DNA of 64,000 nucleotides from Spirodela intermedia (GCA_902729315.2 LR746267.1:6450424-6514423), one strand, 5' to 3'. Positions 1-13,790 are shown, numbered from the stretch's first letter. The notes: generated from the sequence alone by a model not told the origin. Translations and numbers: made by a program.

Positions 1-1369
1 GATTTTAAGTAATATTCAAGGTCATACCCTTGCCAACATTTGAGAGAAGTTTGTAAAGGAGTTAAATGACTAATCCTCCCCAAGGAACAACACATATATG
101 ATAAGAGATTAAGTCCATTAGTTGTAGATCAAATAAAGCATAAGGAATACCAAATGAGTAAAGAACATTCCATCACGAAAGAATTAAAGAGTGCCTGGTT
201 GAGATCCCAGTTAGAAGAGTGAAACCAAATCTGACTAATAATAACATTCGATCCTTGAGTATTAAAAAGCAATGACGACCAATTGGTGCCAAGGCCTTCA
301 AGCTTTCCTCCACACCAGGTTCTCCAGCAGTAAAATCAGAAGATCAGAAGCCTCTGAAAGGCAAGGAACTGAACGCCGATAATATCGTTGAATTTATTGT
401 AAATACTGTGTGTGCTTACTCTATAGCAATATAGGACCAATAATCTAGAAGAAAAAAGTGAGGAACTTTGGCTATCGGCCCTCTAGAGCCATGAATTTAG
501 AATGAGATAATTGGCGACGGTTCTATCAATCATCTGCTATACGAAACACCAGGTTCCGCGTTGAACTATTGTGTTTTGAATGAGGAACTTAATTCCCTAA
601 ACATTGTGTTACAGTGACCTGCCCTTGGTTTTAACTTGGTTGTCGTATGGTAATACACAAGAGGACTTTTAGAGGAGTTTCCTAAGCCGTCGTTCAAAGG
701 GTCACGCGAAAATCTTAACCTGTTTGTCGTGATTCAAGGAGCCCTACGTCATTGTACATAAAAGTCCCCCGAACGCAGGCAGAGAGCGAGGCGGGGTTAA
801 GGGTTACCCAGATCATTCATACTCGTCCATTTTACGACCAGGGAAAACATTGGAAACGTCAGTTCGAAGGTTATTTTCTGTCTTCCGCACAGGCCATCTG
901 GTGTTCGTCAATTTCTAGCTAAGATTGCGCTCCCAATGGCATCGTCGGCAGGAAACCTCTGTTTACGCTATTTCGCCAAAGGAGACACCTTGCCTCCGCC
1001 ACCTACGACAGGCTGGGGAAGTCACGAGCTATTGCCTCCTGTTTCAACAGCCGTTCTCGATTTATCTAGATCGAGTGTTACCGCTAGAGATGCGGATATG
1101 GGCAAGCGAGAACCAGAGGAAGGGAAAGTTCCATGGTTATCACCTCTTCGCTCCGGGAAAGCCTGGGCCTGGGCGGAACCACTGAGCAGCCGAGCTCAAC
1201 CGCGGTCGACCGTCTATTTAAATCAATGGCATTCTTCCTCTTCTCCTCACCAGAGAAAATCTGCTATCTTTTGTTCGTCTCCACCTCGATTGAGTTATCA
1301 GGGAAGAGTGGGTCGTCAGAAGGAGCCCTCTCCCTACCGACAACAGGGAGTTTGGGGAGCCCGTGGAGA
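1..1369 (+). promoter_or_regulatory. Upstream region of the subtilase gene
   Basis: I see no supportable gene here. The first 800 bases or so are AT-rich and unassigned. A TATA-like TATTTAAAT lies at 1214-1222, about 150 bp before the chosen ATG at 1370, which is a sensible promoter distance. The short open frames in this stretch have no recognisable domain and do not splice sensibly into the protease, so I treat the segment as promoter plus 5'UTR. Confidence 0.5.
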
Positions 1370-4300
1370 ATGTCGTCTCCTCTAGCAAAGTTCCTGCTGT
1401 TCTCCCTGCTGCAGACGATGGCCTACGCCGCCCCAAAGGCAAGCACTCATCATCATATGTCACACATAGTTTCCTTCAGGCGGCATTCTCTCTCTCTCTC
1501 TAACTTTTACACTCACAACCGCACATACTTAAGTCCGTATTCGGCCAACATTTATTCAACGGGTGGGTCTGCAGAAATCCTACATTGTGTACCTGGGAAA
1601 GCATCCACACGGCTTAGACGGTTCTTCGGAAGATTTCGACAGGGCCGCTGCGAACCATTATGCCCTCCTTGCATCGTTCCTGGGCAGGTGACGATCTTCC
1701 CGATTGAATCCTGGCTAAGATTTAGAGAATTGGGAATCTCACCGCCACCGCCAGCTGAATTCAGGTCTCGAGAGTGGTGGAATTTAGTCTCCTGACCTTC
1801 TTCTTCGTTCTTCACACAGCGCGGAGGAGGCCCACGCTGCGATCACTTACTCCTACACGAAGAGCATCAACGGATTTGTCGCAAATCTTGACGAATACGA
1901 AGCAAAGAAGCTCGCGAGTGCGTCCCTCGTCGCTTATATTGTAGTTACATAGAGACGCCTATCCCATATTCGTCGATTACCATCTGTGACACGCCCCTTG
2001 TGTTTGTCCTGACAGAGTGGCCGGGGGTTGTGTCCGTCTTTCCGAATAAACGGAACAGGAAGCACACAACGAGGTCGTGGGAGTTCCTGGGGATAGAGAA
2101 GGACGGCCAAATCCCTGAGAGCTCCATCTGGAGTAGAGCGCGATTCGGCAGAGACGTTATCATCGCAAATCTCGATTCTGGTTCGTCTCCTCTCGGCTGA
2201 GGACGCTGACTCGCTGGATTCTCCCGAGCAGGAGCGGGACTATCGAATAACCCCTTCGAAATTCCGCGTAGGTGTCTGGCCGGAATCAGAGAGCTTCAAT
2301 GATCGAGGACTAGGACCAGTTCCCTCGAGGTGGAAGGGATTCTGTCAGAAATCCTCCAACCCCAACCACACGGTCACCTGCAACAGGTAAAGATTTCTGG
2401 TCTCCCCCTCCCCGGCGGCGTGATCCCCTCCAGCATGCATGAACATAGACGAGCAGGAGGAGATCGCAGTTTTCGGCTGCGACGGAAGATGCGGCGCGAA
2501 GACTGACTGAACGACGGCTGTGCAGGAAGCTGATCGGAGCGAGGTACTTCAACACGAATGGTTATTCAGGCGACGAGTTTAGTAGCCCCCGCGACTTCGA
2601 CGGCCACGGAACGCACACGCTCTCCACGGCCGGCGGCAGCTTCGTCCCCAACGTCAGCCTCTTCGGCGTCATGAACGGAACCGCCAAGGGCGGCGCCCCC
2701 GGGGCCAGGGTCGCGGCGTACAAGGTCGGCCACGGCGACATCTTCGAGGACTCGGACGTCATGGCGGGCTTCGACGCCGCCATATACGATGGCGTCGACG
2801 TGATCTCCCTTTCCCTTAGTGGGGACTCCGCCTGGATGGATCTCATCAGCGCCATCGGCATCGGCTCCTTCCACGCCGTCCAGAGCGGCATCCCCGTCGT
2901 CTGCTCAGCCGGGAACGATGGACCGGGAACGTACTCGGTTCTCAACACCGAGCCGTGGGTCCTCACGGTGGGCGAAGCGTCGTCTGGCCGGTTATTCTTC
3001 TCCGACGTCACTCTCGGCGACGGCCGCAACCTCGAGGTTCGCCCGCCCTCACCGACCGCCAACTGGCCTTTTTAACGCATGTTCGCTCACCATTACACGC
3101 TCCGCCCCCTACTGACACACCACTCTATCCGTCCACCTTTTCCTGGTCTCAGGGGTGGAGCCTCGCAGAAGGGCGCATGCCCAACGGGAAGTTTTTCCCG
3201 GTCGTCCATCCCAGAGAGGCGAAATCTCCGGGCGTAGACGATTACGACGCGTAAGTGGCCTCCGCCGCTCCTCTTCCCTCCACCGTGACCTCCAACACGA
3301 GCCTCTGAACCCCCGTGAATCCCCAGGGAGAGGTGCAACCCCCGTTCGCTCGACCCGTCGAAGGTGAAGGGGAAGATCGTCGTTTGCCTCGGTGGCAGTG
3401 ACAGGTGGACCAAGTCCCAGCAGGTGTCCGAAGCCGGGGGAGCAGGGATGATCCTGGTAAACACCGCCGAATGGGGGGGTTACCTCTCATATGACTACTA
3501 CACGATTCCCGCCCTCCACCTCAATTACACCAGCGGGCTTGCTGTTTATTCCTACCTCAACTCCACCAGGTACGCCTTCCGATCTTTCCCCCCCGGATGG
3601 ATGTTTCAAACTCTTCAGCCCAGGATTTACTTCGGGACGTAATTTTCGATTATTCCACTTAATATATACTCAATCACTCGCGAGTGCGGACGAGAATACT
3701 TCCTCTCTCATAGCTGATCACGGTGCTAGATCTTTTTTTTAATCCTGCATCGGACCGGTAGTTGACATAAACTCTCAAAGGTCGCCCACTGCCCATATCG
3801 GAGCACCTACAGCTCGCATTGTGAAACCTGAACCGGAGGTGTGCGCGCAATCAGGAAGAGGACCCGGTTACCGTAATTCGCAGCTCCTCAAGGTTGTTCG
3901 CAAGTCTCCTCCATCAATCGTTTGATTTCCGATTGTGGACTGCCTCATTCGGCATGCCACTGAAGGCGTATTCTTTGTTCTTTCTCCCTTCCCTTTTCAG
4001 CCTGATGTTATCGCACCGGCAATCTCTATTCTCGCCGCTTATTCCCCAGCAAAAGTAATCGAATCAAGGATCCCTAACGAGTCGAGGCGTCTGCCCTACT
4101 TCATGTTATCCGGTACCTCAATGGCGTGTCCTCACGTCGCCGGCGTGGTCGCCCTGCTCAAAGCGATGTACCCCCATTGGAGCCCCGCGGCTCTCAAATC
4201 CGCCATAATGACCACCGGTGAGATTTTATTCTCTTCTCTACAGGCGGGCTCTCGTGTTTGAACGCCTGAGTGGGTGATTGGTTGAAACCGTGGGGAAAGG

Positions 4301-5001
4301 CTGAAAAATCCCGTCGCATGCCGACGCAATCTCAAGAGTTGCACCTTCGAAGCCTCAATTGCTGCTGGATCATTCAAACCCATCACACTATTTCCCATTT
4401 CATTTAGAAAGCTGAATCTAAAGTCGTTGCATATGTGCCTCCTTCTGCAGCCACAATTCAAGACAACACGGGAGGGCCCATCCTGGATGCTGTCACGAAT
4501 GACGATGCCACACCGTTCGACACTGGCTCGGGCTTTCTGCAGCCCAATCCCGCCATGGATCCCGGCCTTGTGTACGACGTCACCACCGAAGACTACCTGC
4601 GCTTCTTGTGCGTCTCCGGCATCGAATCCTTCCAAGTGCAGATGTTCGCCGGCGGCAAATTCAGATGCCCTCCGGAGGCCGTGAAGATAGAGGACCTGAA
4701 CCTCCCTTCCATCGGGGTCGCAGATCTTAAGATGCCCATCAATGTGACCCGCACCCTGAAGAACGTTGGGGCACCAGGCACCTACCATGCCCACATTCAG
4801 CCACCACAGGGTGTCACTATCTCCGTAGAGCCCGCTACTCTGGACTTCAAGACCACGGGAGAAGAGAAGACGTTCTGGGTCGTGCTGGCGCCGGAGGGAG
4901 GGAAGCCACCCTCGAAGCTCGTCCACGGCCAGCTGACGTGGTCCGATGGGAGTCACACCGTGAGGAGCCCTATTACGGTGGCCATTTCTCTTTCGCGTTG
5001 A
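1370..5001 (+). CDS. Subtilisin-like serine protease (plant subtilase, SBT5-type), 11 exons
   Basis: Secreted serine endopeptidase made as a prepro-enzyme. Exons by eye: 1370-1438, 1575-1687, 1820-1917, 2016-2180, 2272-2386, 2526-3036, 3153-3250, 3327-3569, 3781-3892, 4001-4217, 4451-5001; all phases close to give 763 aa, the usual subtilase length. Residues 1-23 look like a signal peptide. An I9 prodomain follows ([29 protein letters not shown]). The catalytic triad is complete: Asp147 (NLDSG), His214 (DGHGTH) and Ser548 (SGTSMACPH), with oxyanion Asn317 (SAGNDGPG). A protease-associated insert and a C-terminal fibronectin-III-like domain are present. Intron 1 starts with GC (AAAG|GCAAGC). 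Exon 9 is diverged: the family's FSS(R/K)GP motif reads QSGRGP. The SBT5 grouping is by resemblance (ANLDSG, SWEFLG). The substrate cannot be inferred. Confidence 0.9.
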
Positions 5002-5025
5002 TTTCCAAAAACAGGGTTTATGTTG

Positions 5026-5690
5026 TGATAAGGAGTAGAGCTCTGAAAAAAAGTCAGAGCGTAAATGATCCAATAAATCTGAAAACAAACCTTCGATGTC
5101 AAATATATGCCTGTGGCTGTGCAGAAGATCATATCATACTGCAAGTATACCTAATGTCATAAGTGCAGTGGATTAGTGACTTCTATATTCCTTATAACAC
5201 AAGGTATCTTCAAAGAAATCAAACACTCAAAATTACATGCACACACTGATAAAAGACTGATTCAAATCACTTTGAATAGAAGATAAATAAGTGATAAAGT
5301 GTTGTGGTTCGAAGTTGAAACTCTTATATCCACTGTCAAACAAAAGGAGATAGAAAAATAGAGACAATTGAAAGAAAGATGATTCCTTTGAAACTCCTAT
5401 TACCAACTTGAAGACAAGATTCTTTGGCACCAACATAATATCAATGAGGAACATTAGAGAGGCATGACTCTTCCTCTTTTCTTCAAGCCCAATAACTCCA
5501 CCTGAAGTAGTTGTCTTCCTTCTCTATGAAGTTTTAAAACCCCTTGATTTTGAAAATACATTTCTCACTCTTTCCCATAACTCTTACTTCCCCTAAGAGG
5601 GGGAGAAAAGGACATGTTACCTTTTCTAGGTATTTGGGCCCTTTAATATGTCTCATCATATGATTTTGGGTAGTAAAAAAGAACGTTCTC
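5026..5690 (-). repeat. Left LTR copy (3' LTR of the minus-strand copia element)
   Basis: Matches 9536-10200 along its whole length, with shared blocks such as TTTGAATAGAAGATAAATA and GATAGAAAAATAGA. It begins 24 bp after the subtilase stop codon. It contains AATAAA at 5072-5077 in the subtilase sense; the sister LTR does not have this hexamer. Confidence 0.8.
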
Positions 5691-8600
5691 AATCTTTTGA
5701 CTCATTAAAAAAATTAGCTACATAAAAGATTAAACAAAAAAATTATTTAATAGAAATAGATTCATGTAGACGCCACTCTTCAGCTGACACAAAATTAGTC
5801 AATTTCATGTAGTGATAAAATTTGGCTGCAAAGAAGGGGTTACTCATCATATTAGTAACATTGTCTTATGTAGAAACCTTCACAAGTTGAAGAACTCCTA
5901 CAATAAATTCACATAATTTATGAAATCTAATGTTAATGTGTTTAGTCTCAGAACGTTACATTAGATCATTTGTAAGACATGACACTTTGACTATCACAAT
6001 ATAGGGCCATGATAAATTGATTGATGACAAGTTTTTTTTCACCAAACCCTTCATCTAGAAAGCTTCATTTACTACCTTGACTACAACAATATATTTAGTT
6101 ATAACAATAGAGAGTGCAAAAATAGTTTGAAGTAATACTTTTCAACTGATGTCACCTCCACCAAAAGAGAAAATATATCATATAGTAGATCTCCTTGTAG
6201 GTCACATACATAGTCTAAGTTAAGATATCTAATAAGAATATTATATTTGCTCTACTTAAATAATAAATCAAAATTTGATGTGCTTCAAGTATGATGAAAA
6301 ACTCATTCTACAACATTTCAATACTCATTTCATAGATTTTTCATATATCTACTAATGGCACTAATGACTTGTGATAAATCAAGTATAGTTCAAACCATTA
6401 CATACATCAAACATTCAATTGCATTTGCATATGGTATATTCAACATTTTTTCAAGTTCTCTCTTGGATTTGGGACATTGTTGCAAAAATAATTTAAAGTG
6501 TTAAGCTAAATAAGTACTTATTGATTTAGCTTTTAGCATGCTGAATTTTGTCAACATTTTTTCAATATAACCTTTTTGCATCAGCCATAAGTTTTTGCTA
6601 GATCAATTCATTCAAATTTCCATACTTAGGATCCTCTTAGCATTACCCAAGTCTTTCTTTAAAAATTCTAGATTATGTTGATTTTTCAATTTAGTAATTT
6701 CATCCATGGATTTGGATGTAATCATCATATCATCAACATATAACATAATTAGAATTCTGTAATATCATTGAGGAAGTGAAAATAAACATAATTTTCATAC
6801 TTACTTCTTGTATAATTGATATGGAGCTTGCTTCAAATCATAAAGAGATTTCTTCAACTTACAAATCAATTTTCTCAACTAAACAAAACCTTCTAGTTGC
6901 AATATATAAATTTCTTCATCCAAGTTTCTATGTAGAAAAGCTATTTTCACATCAACTTGCGCTAATTCCAAATCAAATATAGTAACGATAGCAAACATAA
7001 CACGAATTAAATAGTATTTTACCACTAGTGAATTTTTTTATTAAAATCTATACTTTTCCTCTAACTAAATTCCTTTTGCTACTAATTGAGTCATGTATTT
7101 GGATGATTTTGTCTATTGACAAAGTCTTTTTCTTCCTATACACCCACTTTTTTATTACTTAATTACTTTTTTACCTCTAAGAAATGTTAATAATTCCTAA
7201 GTATCATTTATGTGGAGAGAATTTATCTCTTCCTCCATAGAAATTCTCCATTCATTGATGTCCTAAATATGAATTATTTCTTGAAATATTGTAAGATGAG
7301 AAGAAACAACAAAAAATATATAGACAACTAAATCTTAAAATATTGCTACCATTTTTAGTTCTCTTCTTGCACGACATGTAACAATAGAGTAAGCATCATT
7401 TTGAGTTAGGTGCACTAAAGACTCATTAGGGGGTGGATAATTTTCTAGGTTTATGTGAATTCTTTCCATTTTATCATTCAACTACACCTTAACTAAGTTA
7501 TTAATGCCATTCTTATAATGATACTTCATCTAATATGACATCTCTACTAAGTTTAGTTTTCTGAGTTATGAGATTCTATAACAAAAATCCTTTGACACCT
7601 CTTTATATCCAAATAATATGCAGTATTTTGACTTAAGATCCAACTCAATTCATTCACTATCTTGCAATAATACATAAGTAGGATAAACAAACATATGTAT
7701 ATTAGAATTATATATAGGTCTTCCAAACAAAAGTTCTTCAAATGTCTTAAGTCTAATTGTTGTAGAAGGCAACCAATTTACTAGATAGCAATTTGTGCTA
7801 AAAGTTGTGTTAAAAGTAAATATATTATGTCAAGTTGTTTGTGGAATAGTGAGATGACAAATGTTTGTCTTCTTTAGAATAGAAGTTTTCAAACTCTGTT
7901 GAGGTGCACTCACCATGATTATCAATGCATTAAAATTTAATTTTCTAATTAATTTATTTTTCAACTTTAGTTTTCCAAGGTCTAAAAGTATCAAACACTT
8001 CATATTTTTCACCGAAATAATAAATCTAAGCTTTTCTAGATAATTCATTGAGTTTCTTCTAATGATGTGACTAGATATGCATCCCAAATATCTAAATGCA
8101 CATACTCAAGAATATATTTACTTCTTTTAGAAGAAGTAGAAAATCTTATCTTGAACTATTTGCCAAGAACACATGATTTGTGGAAGTTAATTTTGCAAAA
8201 CATGACACGTTTGAGTAACTTCTAATTGTATAGCTCTAACAGCTATCTCTCACTCATATGGTTAAGCCAAACACGCCATAACATTATGCAAGGTATGTTA
8301 TGGCATGTTCTTTGGGACAATCACCGAACATGATTGTCTCAAGTAACCTTTAAAGAGTTATAATTTTCTCCTCTTTCATGACAACTAAAGTATATTTTTT
8401 AATTTTTAGAATGCTATGTCTGATAGTATAATTGTAGCCATTCGCATCTAAGGTACCTAAGGAGATTAATCTCTTCTTTAAATTAGGTACATATTTCACA
8501 TTTGTCAAAAATTTAATTACTCCATCAAATGTCTTAATTTTTATAATTATTATGCCAACAATTCTACATTCTGAATTACTTATCATCATAACATTACCTC

Positions 8601-9535
8601 TATCATGAGATTTCTGTGTGTCAAATTGGTCCCAAAATAGACACATGTGGAAGAAACAACTTGTATCAAGAATCCATGTTCCAGAGTAATTTAAGCTCTA
8701 GGAGATTGAAAGAGCATCTTTTTGAGCTTTTGAGTTAGAAGCAACACTAGCCTCTACAATTAGTTTTTTATCTTTTTTTTTCTCTTTGAGCTTGAGGTAG
8801 TATGATTTATAATAACCTTCCTTTTTGCAATAATGAAAAACATCATTTCCTTTTGACATTGATTGTAAATGATTTTTCATACAATCTCTAAATTTTGAAT
8901 GTTCTTTATCACGATCAGCACTTTTAACAAACAGACTTTTAGCACTTGTGAGAGATTTTAATCTAGCATCATTTAATAATAATGTTGATTTAATCTCTTC
9001 CATTTTTAAGAAGTCTTTACCATCTAAAACGATTGTCACCAAATGATTAAAGGATAAAGGTAAAGATGTAAGAAGAAGTATGACTTGGTCTCCTTCTTCA
9101 ATTTTAACTTCTACACTACAAAGTTGGTGCATCAACTTATTTAGAACATCGATATGTTCTAATAAACTTTCCCCTTCATTTATATGTAAGTTATAAAATT
9201 ATTTCTTAACAAATACCCTATTTATAAGTGTCTTAGACATGTACAACATTTTTAATTTCTTCCACATATCAAATGTAATTTCAACATCAAATATGTTAAA
9301 TAATATTGACTGCTTTCAAATCTAATTGAGATCAATCCTAATGACTTAATTTTTTAAGTATTTCTCTTCCGTAAAGATCTTTATATAATTCATGTTGTAC
9401 AAGGAGTGCCTTCACTCTCCTTTCCCATAAATTGAAATCTATTTTTCCATCAAAGCTTACAACCTCAAATTTTATCATTGACATGTTTGAAAAATAGATT
9501 TAATAAGGAGTACAAATTCAACTTTGATAATATCA

Positions 9536-10200
9536 TGGCCAGGAGAAAAGCTATGAAACTAAGTCAAAACTTAAATGATCTAAGAAGTTTTAAAACAAAC
9601 ATAGGATGCCAAATATATGTTTGTGGTCATGCAAAAGATCGTATCATATTGAAAATATATAAATGTCATAAGTATAGTAGACTAATTTCTTATATATTCC
9701 TTATAATACAAGGTATCTTTAAAAAAAATAAGCACTCAATATTGTAAGCACACATTGATAAAAGATAAAATTAAATCACTTTGAATAGAAGATAAATAGG
9801 TGATAAAAGCACATGGTTTAGAGTTGAAACTCATACATTCACCATCAAATAAAAGGGGATAGAAAAATAGATACAATTGAAAGAGAAATGATTCTCTTGA
9901 ACCTCTGACTAGCTTGAAGACATTCCTTTGACACCAACAAAACACCAATGAGGAAGAGTAGAAAGGTATGACTCTTCCTCTATTCTTCAAGCCCTAGAAC
10001 TCTACTTGAGGCAATTGTCTCCCTTCTCCACAAAGCTTCAAAAACCCTGATCTTGAAAATGTCTCTCTCACTCTTTCTTGTAGCTCTTACTTCCTCTAAA
10101 AATAGAGAGAAATAGACGTTTTTCCTTTTCTAGCTATTTAGGCTATAAAATTTCAGGTAGTTAAAATTTTTGGGTAGAGAGAAATAGGTTTATGGGTCTT
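9536..10200 (-). repeat. Right LTR copy (5' LTR of the minus-strand copia element)
   Basis: Direct-repeat partner of 5026-5690, diverged by many substitutions and small indels, which points to an old insertion. The right edge is estimated from where the similarity fades (shared TTTTGGGTAG near 5680 and 10185). Confidence 0.8.
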
Positions 10201-10900
10201 TTTAGAATTTGGACATACTATGCTAAGCTCTAATTGGAAGTAAATAATGTATATTGTTTGTATAGACACTCTTGCAAATAACTATGCCACTACTTTGTTC
10301 AAGTATTTATTTATTTATTGTGTTGTCTCTGTAGCAAATTTACATGTTTTTTGGTACGAATTACACAAGTTGTACAATATTTTTCACATATCAATAGACC
10401 CACTCAAAAATTAGATAATACAAGCTCTCTAGCAATTGCCGCAAGAGGAAAAGCTCCACATTAGACCCCAATCTCTTACAGGTCAAACCTATCAAAGTTG
10501 GCTGAAGTTAAAAGAAGTCATTTTCCAACCTAACATGCTAAGAAACATGTTTGAAAACAAACCTAAAAGTCAATATTTATGTGTCACAAGAGGTGGACTG
10601 CTCAGTTCAAATGTAAATCCAATTCGTAAATGGGAAGAAAAGTGAATCTATAAAGTGTTGGGCCAATTGGGCTCATGTAGTGGCTGGTTCTATAATTTAC
10701 ACTAACCTAGAGCTTATGGAACTTTTATATGTCTTGCATATTATGATTCATCAATTAGAGAATGAGTTAATTACTTGTACATTCCTATGATACATGTCCA
10801 AAATATATTTTTTCAAGTGTCTTATGATATCATTGTAGCCTCATTGTGACTCTTTCATCGTTGAAGAAAATATAATGTTTCACTTAAAATTAAGTTGACA
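10201..10900. other. AT-rich interval, probably retroelement debris
   Basis: There is no recognisable gene. A 69-codon plus-strand open frame at 10436-10645 has no domain I recognise and lacks context, so I do not call it. Confidence 0.4.
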
Positions 10901-13150
10901 TAATATTAAATACTCCCTTAAAAGTTTACTCCAACTTAGACTTTGTTAAATTGATAGTCCTACTATTACATCACAATTAAAGCTGTCATTTAACAACCCT
11001 TACCAATTTTCTTTACATCATTCAAGGTCAAAACATACAAATGTAATTAAATTATTACAAAAGTCTAAAATATATTCAATGGTCTAGATCTTTTCTTACT
11101 TAATTGATTATAGCAATTGAGATGAGTTTCTTGTAGCTTGAAAAGCTCTAATTAGAATTTAAAGAGGAGTATGTAATCTTAATATATCACAATAGATTTT
11201 AGAACTGTGTTAACATACCACCTCACAAATATTTTTTTCTAGAATCTTTTTGAGGGGTGTATGGATGTTTATAAGAGATGAAATAGTCATACATAAGCAA
11301 TCTAAAATCACTAATATAGTATTATATTATTCTACTAAAGTAGACCCTTCATGAAGTTCAACATATGCTCCTTCTATGTTGATTCCAAAATTGGTAGTAG
11401 TTGCAGGGGGGGTGACAAGAGAAATGTGATTTCTTACTTGTTTGCATAAAGTGAAAATATCAATATATTGTCTAATTTAGCTCAATAATAGATGGCCTAT
11501 ATGATTTTTTTGTATTTCCTTACGAGTTTCATGTGACCTTCACCTATTATACTATGATACTTGTGCAAAATTGAGATGACTAAATTGGAGTTTGATGAAA
11601 CTCGTTTGCTTTTGTACAATAGTCATCCTTGTTGAATTAAACAATTAGGTCTATGTCCTATATCCTCTTACTCTATGGTCAATTAAAACCTAACTAACTT
11701 CTTATTATTTTGCACTTTTTGTTTAATATGTTGGATATAAATTAACAAAGAGTTGATAATATAATGCACTCTTGATATCATCATCTTATGCTAGAAGTTG
11801 GAAAAGAGCATCGATAGCTCTATTTTCTAGTCACTTAATGTCTAATCTTGAAATCATAATTAATGATTCTAACTACTCACATCTAATACCATGACTATGA
11901 TGCTTCTCCATCAAAAATTTAAAACTCATTTGGTCAATGTAATTAATGAATTACATTGTGTTCTTTAATACCTTGAATGACATCCATTTCTTCATTCCAA
12001 TAGAAGAATATTTCTTCAACAATTGAGTCAACAACTAAGATATGGACTCATGCCGCACAATAAATGACCAATCATAGTTACTAAGTCTAAAATAACCTCA
12101 TATTTTTTATATTTTTTAGCACTATATATTTTTACATCTGTGCTAGCATTTCATTGTCTCCTTCTATGTTTTTTGTAAACATCAAATATCATAGATATTT
12201 GATCATTAGATTTACAAAGATACATTTCTCTATGGTGTAGAATTAATACTTTGTGAGGGCCAGCAACATTTGTCTAAGTGATGCTTGTGGGTCTTTTCAT
12301 CCTAATTATGGACCAAGATATTGTGAAAAAATATGAGAATAAATTTCTTCAGAAACTTTTAGAGAACTTGATTCACTAGGGACTAAAAGGTAGCCAAGAC
12401 ATTTCTAAGGTAAAAAAAAATCACCAAGAATTCATGGTGCTCCTTATGAATTTGGAAAGACGTCTTCATAACATTCTCAGCCTTCATTCAAATTTAATAA
12501 TCGATAGACTTTAGGTCCAACCTTGAAAATATGGTGACATCATGAATCTCATGAATAACTCATTAATGACTAAGGATGAGGAATCTATGTGGGATCATAA
12601 TCTTGTTAAGCACCTCATATCCTACACAAAAGCATCAGCTTACATCCTTCTTCTTTACAAGTAGAATTATGTTGGATATGATCTAGTAAAGGGTTGGGAA
12701 TGATCTTAGTTTTTTTTGTATTAGAGATATATGTAGAGTCAAACATTATTGGTCTTTTTCCCCTCAATTCTAATTGTATGTTGTGCTTGAAGTCACAAAT
12801 AATCCGCATGCCTAAAACCTCTTTGATTGTGGCTGAAAATTTATCTATGAGTTGATCTATCAAGAGTGATGATGCCTTGGTGTTCCCACCCTTTTCTCCA
12901 TCGTTAGCTGGTATTACTTCATCATTCTATGATCTTAGTGTAGCTATTAAGTCATCACTTGCAAAAAAAATATAGGTTTGTATAAATTGAAATCTCCTTT
13001 CATAGTCTTCATCAAGTTCCCCTATGTGACCTTCATGATCAAAAGACTCCAATTCACCACCATTTTTTTCAACTTTTGCAACCACTACATGCCAAGAATC
13101 ATGTTTGTGCTATTGAGTTTCAACGGTCAAAAGTCTTGAATCATAGTCAA
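10900..13150 (-). mobile_element. Broken Ty3/gypsy retrotransposon remnant
   Basis: Reverse translation of the plus strand gives a decayed gypsy reverse transcriptase. 12863-12615 carries the segment that precedes RT. Then come KVGPKVYRLLNLNEG (12521-12477), VMKTSFQIHKEHHEFLV (about 12474-12424) and LRNVLATF, FLKKFILIFFHNILVHN (about 12410-12310). The catalytic FxDD is FFHN here, so the enzyme is dead. An integrase-zone match (PPATTTNFGINIEGAYVELHEG) lies near 11420-11340. Stops are frequent. I could not define LTRs. Confidence 0.7.
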
Positions 13151-13309
13151 TTTCTACATCTCCACAATTAATCTGTTATAAATCCACTTTTCTCTCATCA
13201 TTACATCATTGCAAGTGACTATTCGATTGTTATCAATGTGGGTAGTGATAGCATAATAATTACAAGTACAAATAAGAGTATAGTCACCATTGCTCTCATT
13301 GTTTATTAA

Positions 13310-13790
13310 TAAATAAACATAATATTTTTTACATTGATATCAATTTATTTTCAATTTCATAAATACATTATGTCTATAATATATTTTACTGCTTAATATT
13401 TATTTTCTTTTACTCATGATACAAGAAGAAATTTGGCTAAAAATAAGGGTAATTTATTCTTTATACATTCATGAGCTACCCCAAGGTTATTGTGTCCCCA
13501 TCCACAGCTGTCAACCTCTTCTGGATATAAATATTTCATATGCCTCTTCTCAAAAAAAATTCTCCCCCCCTCTTGTTTCTCTTCTTCTCTTCTCCCTTCT
13601 CTTTCCCCAACTCTCTCTTTCTCTTGCCATTCTCTCTCTTCTCTCCACATCCTTTCCTCTATGAGAGGTAGGAAATCATTCTCCACTTCTTTATTCACAT
13701 GTTAGGTATTTAGTTTCATACTTTTTAGTTAGTTTTCATGGCCTTCTTATCCTCTCTTCTGCACTTCTTCCCAAGTGATAGACATGAGGA
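13310..13790 (+). repeat. LTR-like direct repeat, copy 1
   Basis: Diverged match to 14735-15215, with the same order of blocks: a GGGTAATTTA...CTTTATACATTC stretch, CATAGCTGT/CACAGCTGTC, a TATA-like GGATATAAATATTTCAT, a long pyrimidine tract, then ATCATTCTCCACTWC and TTTTAGTTAGTTTTCATGG. A TATA-like box followed by a pyrimidine leader suggests a retroelement LTR or promoter in plus orientation. Confidence 0.6.

Larger units (their letters stand above)
5026..10200 (-). mobile_element. Degenerate Ty1/copia LTR retrotransposon
   Basis: Two similar but clearly diverged direct copies, about 5026-5690 and 9536-10200, look like the LTRs; both start with TG. The coding remains between them read on the minus strand in copia order. 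A gag fragment at 9135-8698 ends in a damaged zinc knuckle (FHYCKKEGYYKSYY). A pre-integrase region follows at 8646-8350 (KYVPNLKKRLISLGTLDANG). Reverse transcriptase follows, with KSLYDLKQAP at about 6875-6822 and the catalytic LYVDDMMI at about 6750-6722. A PBS-like stretch (TTTGATAATATCA, plus strand) abuts the LTR at about 9523-9535. Many stops and frameshifts make it non-functional. The right LTR edge is uncertain by some tens of bases. Confidence 0.85.

Noticed and set aside
4132-5088. 318-codon minus-strand open frame over the subtilase 3' exons
   Set aside because: It is the antisense shadow of a GC-rich coding exon with no domain and no splice logic; the plus strand is a clear subtilase.
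10436-10645. 69-codon plus-strand open frame
   Set aside because: No domain, no splice context, and it lies in retroelement debris.
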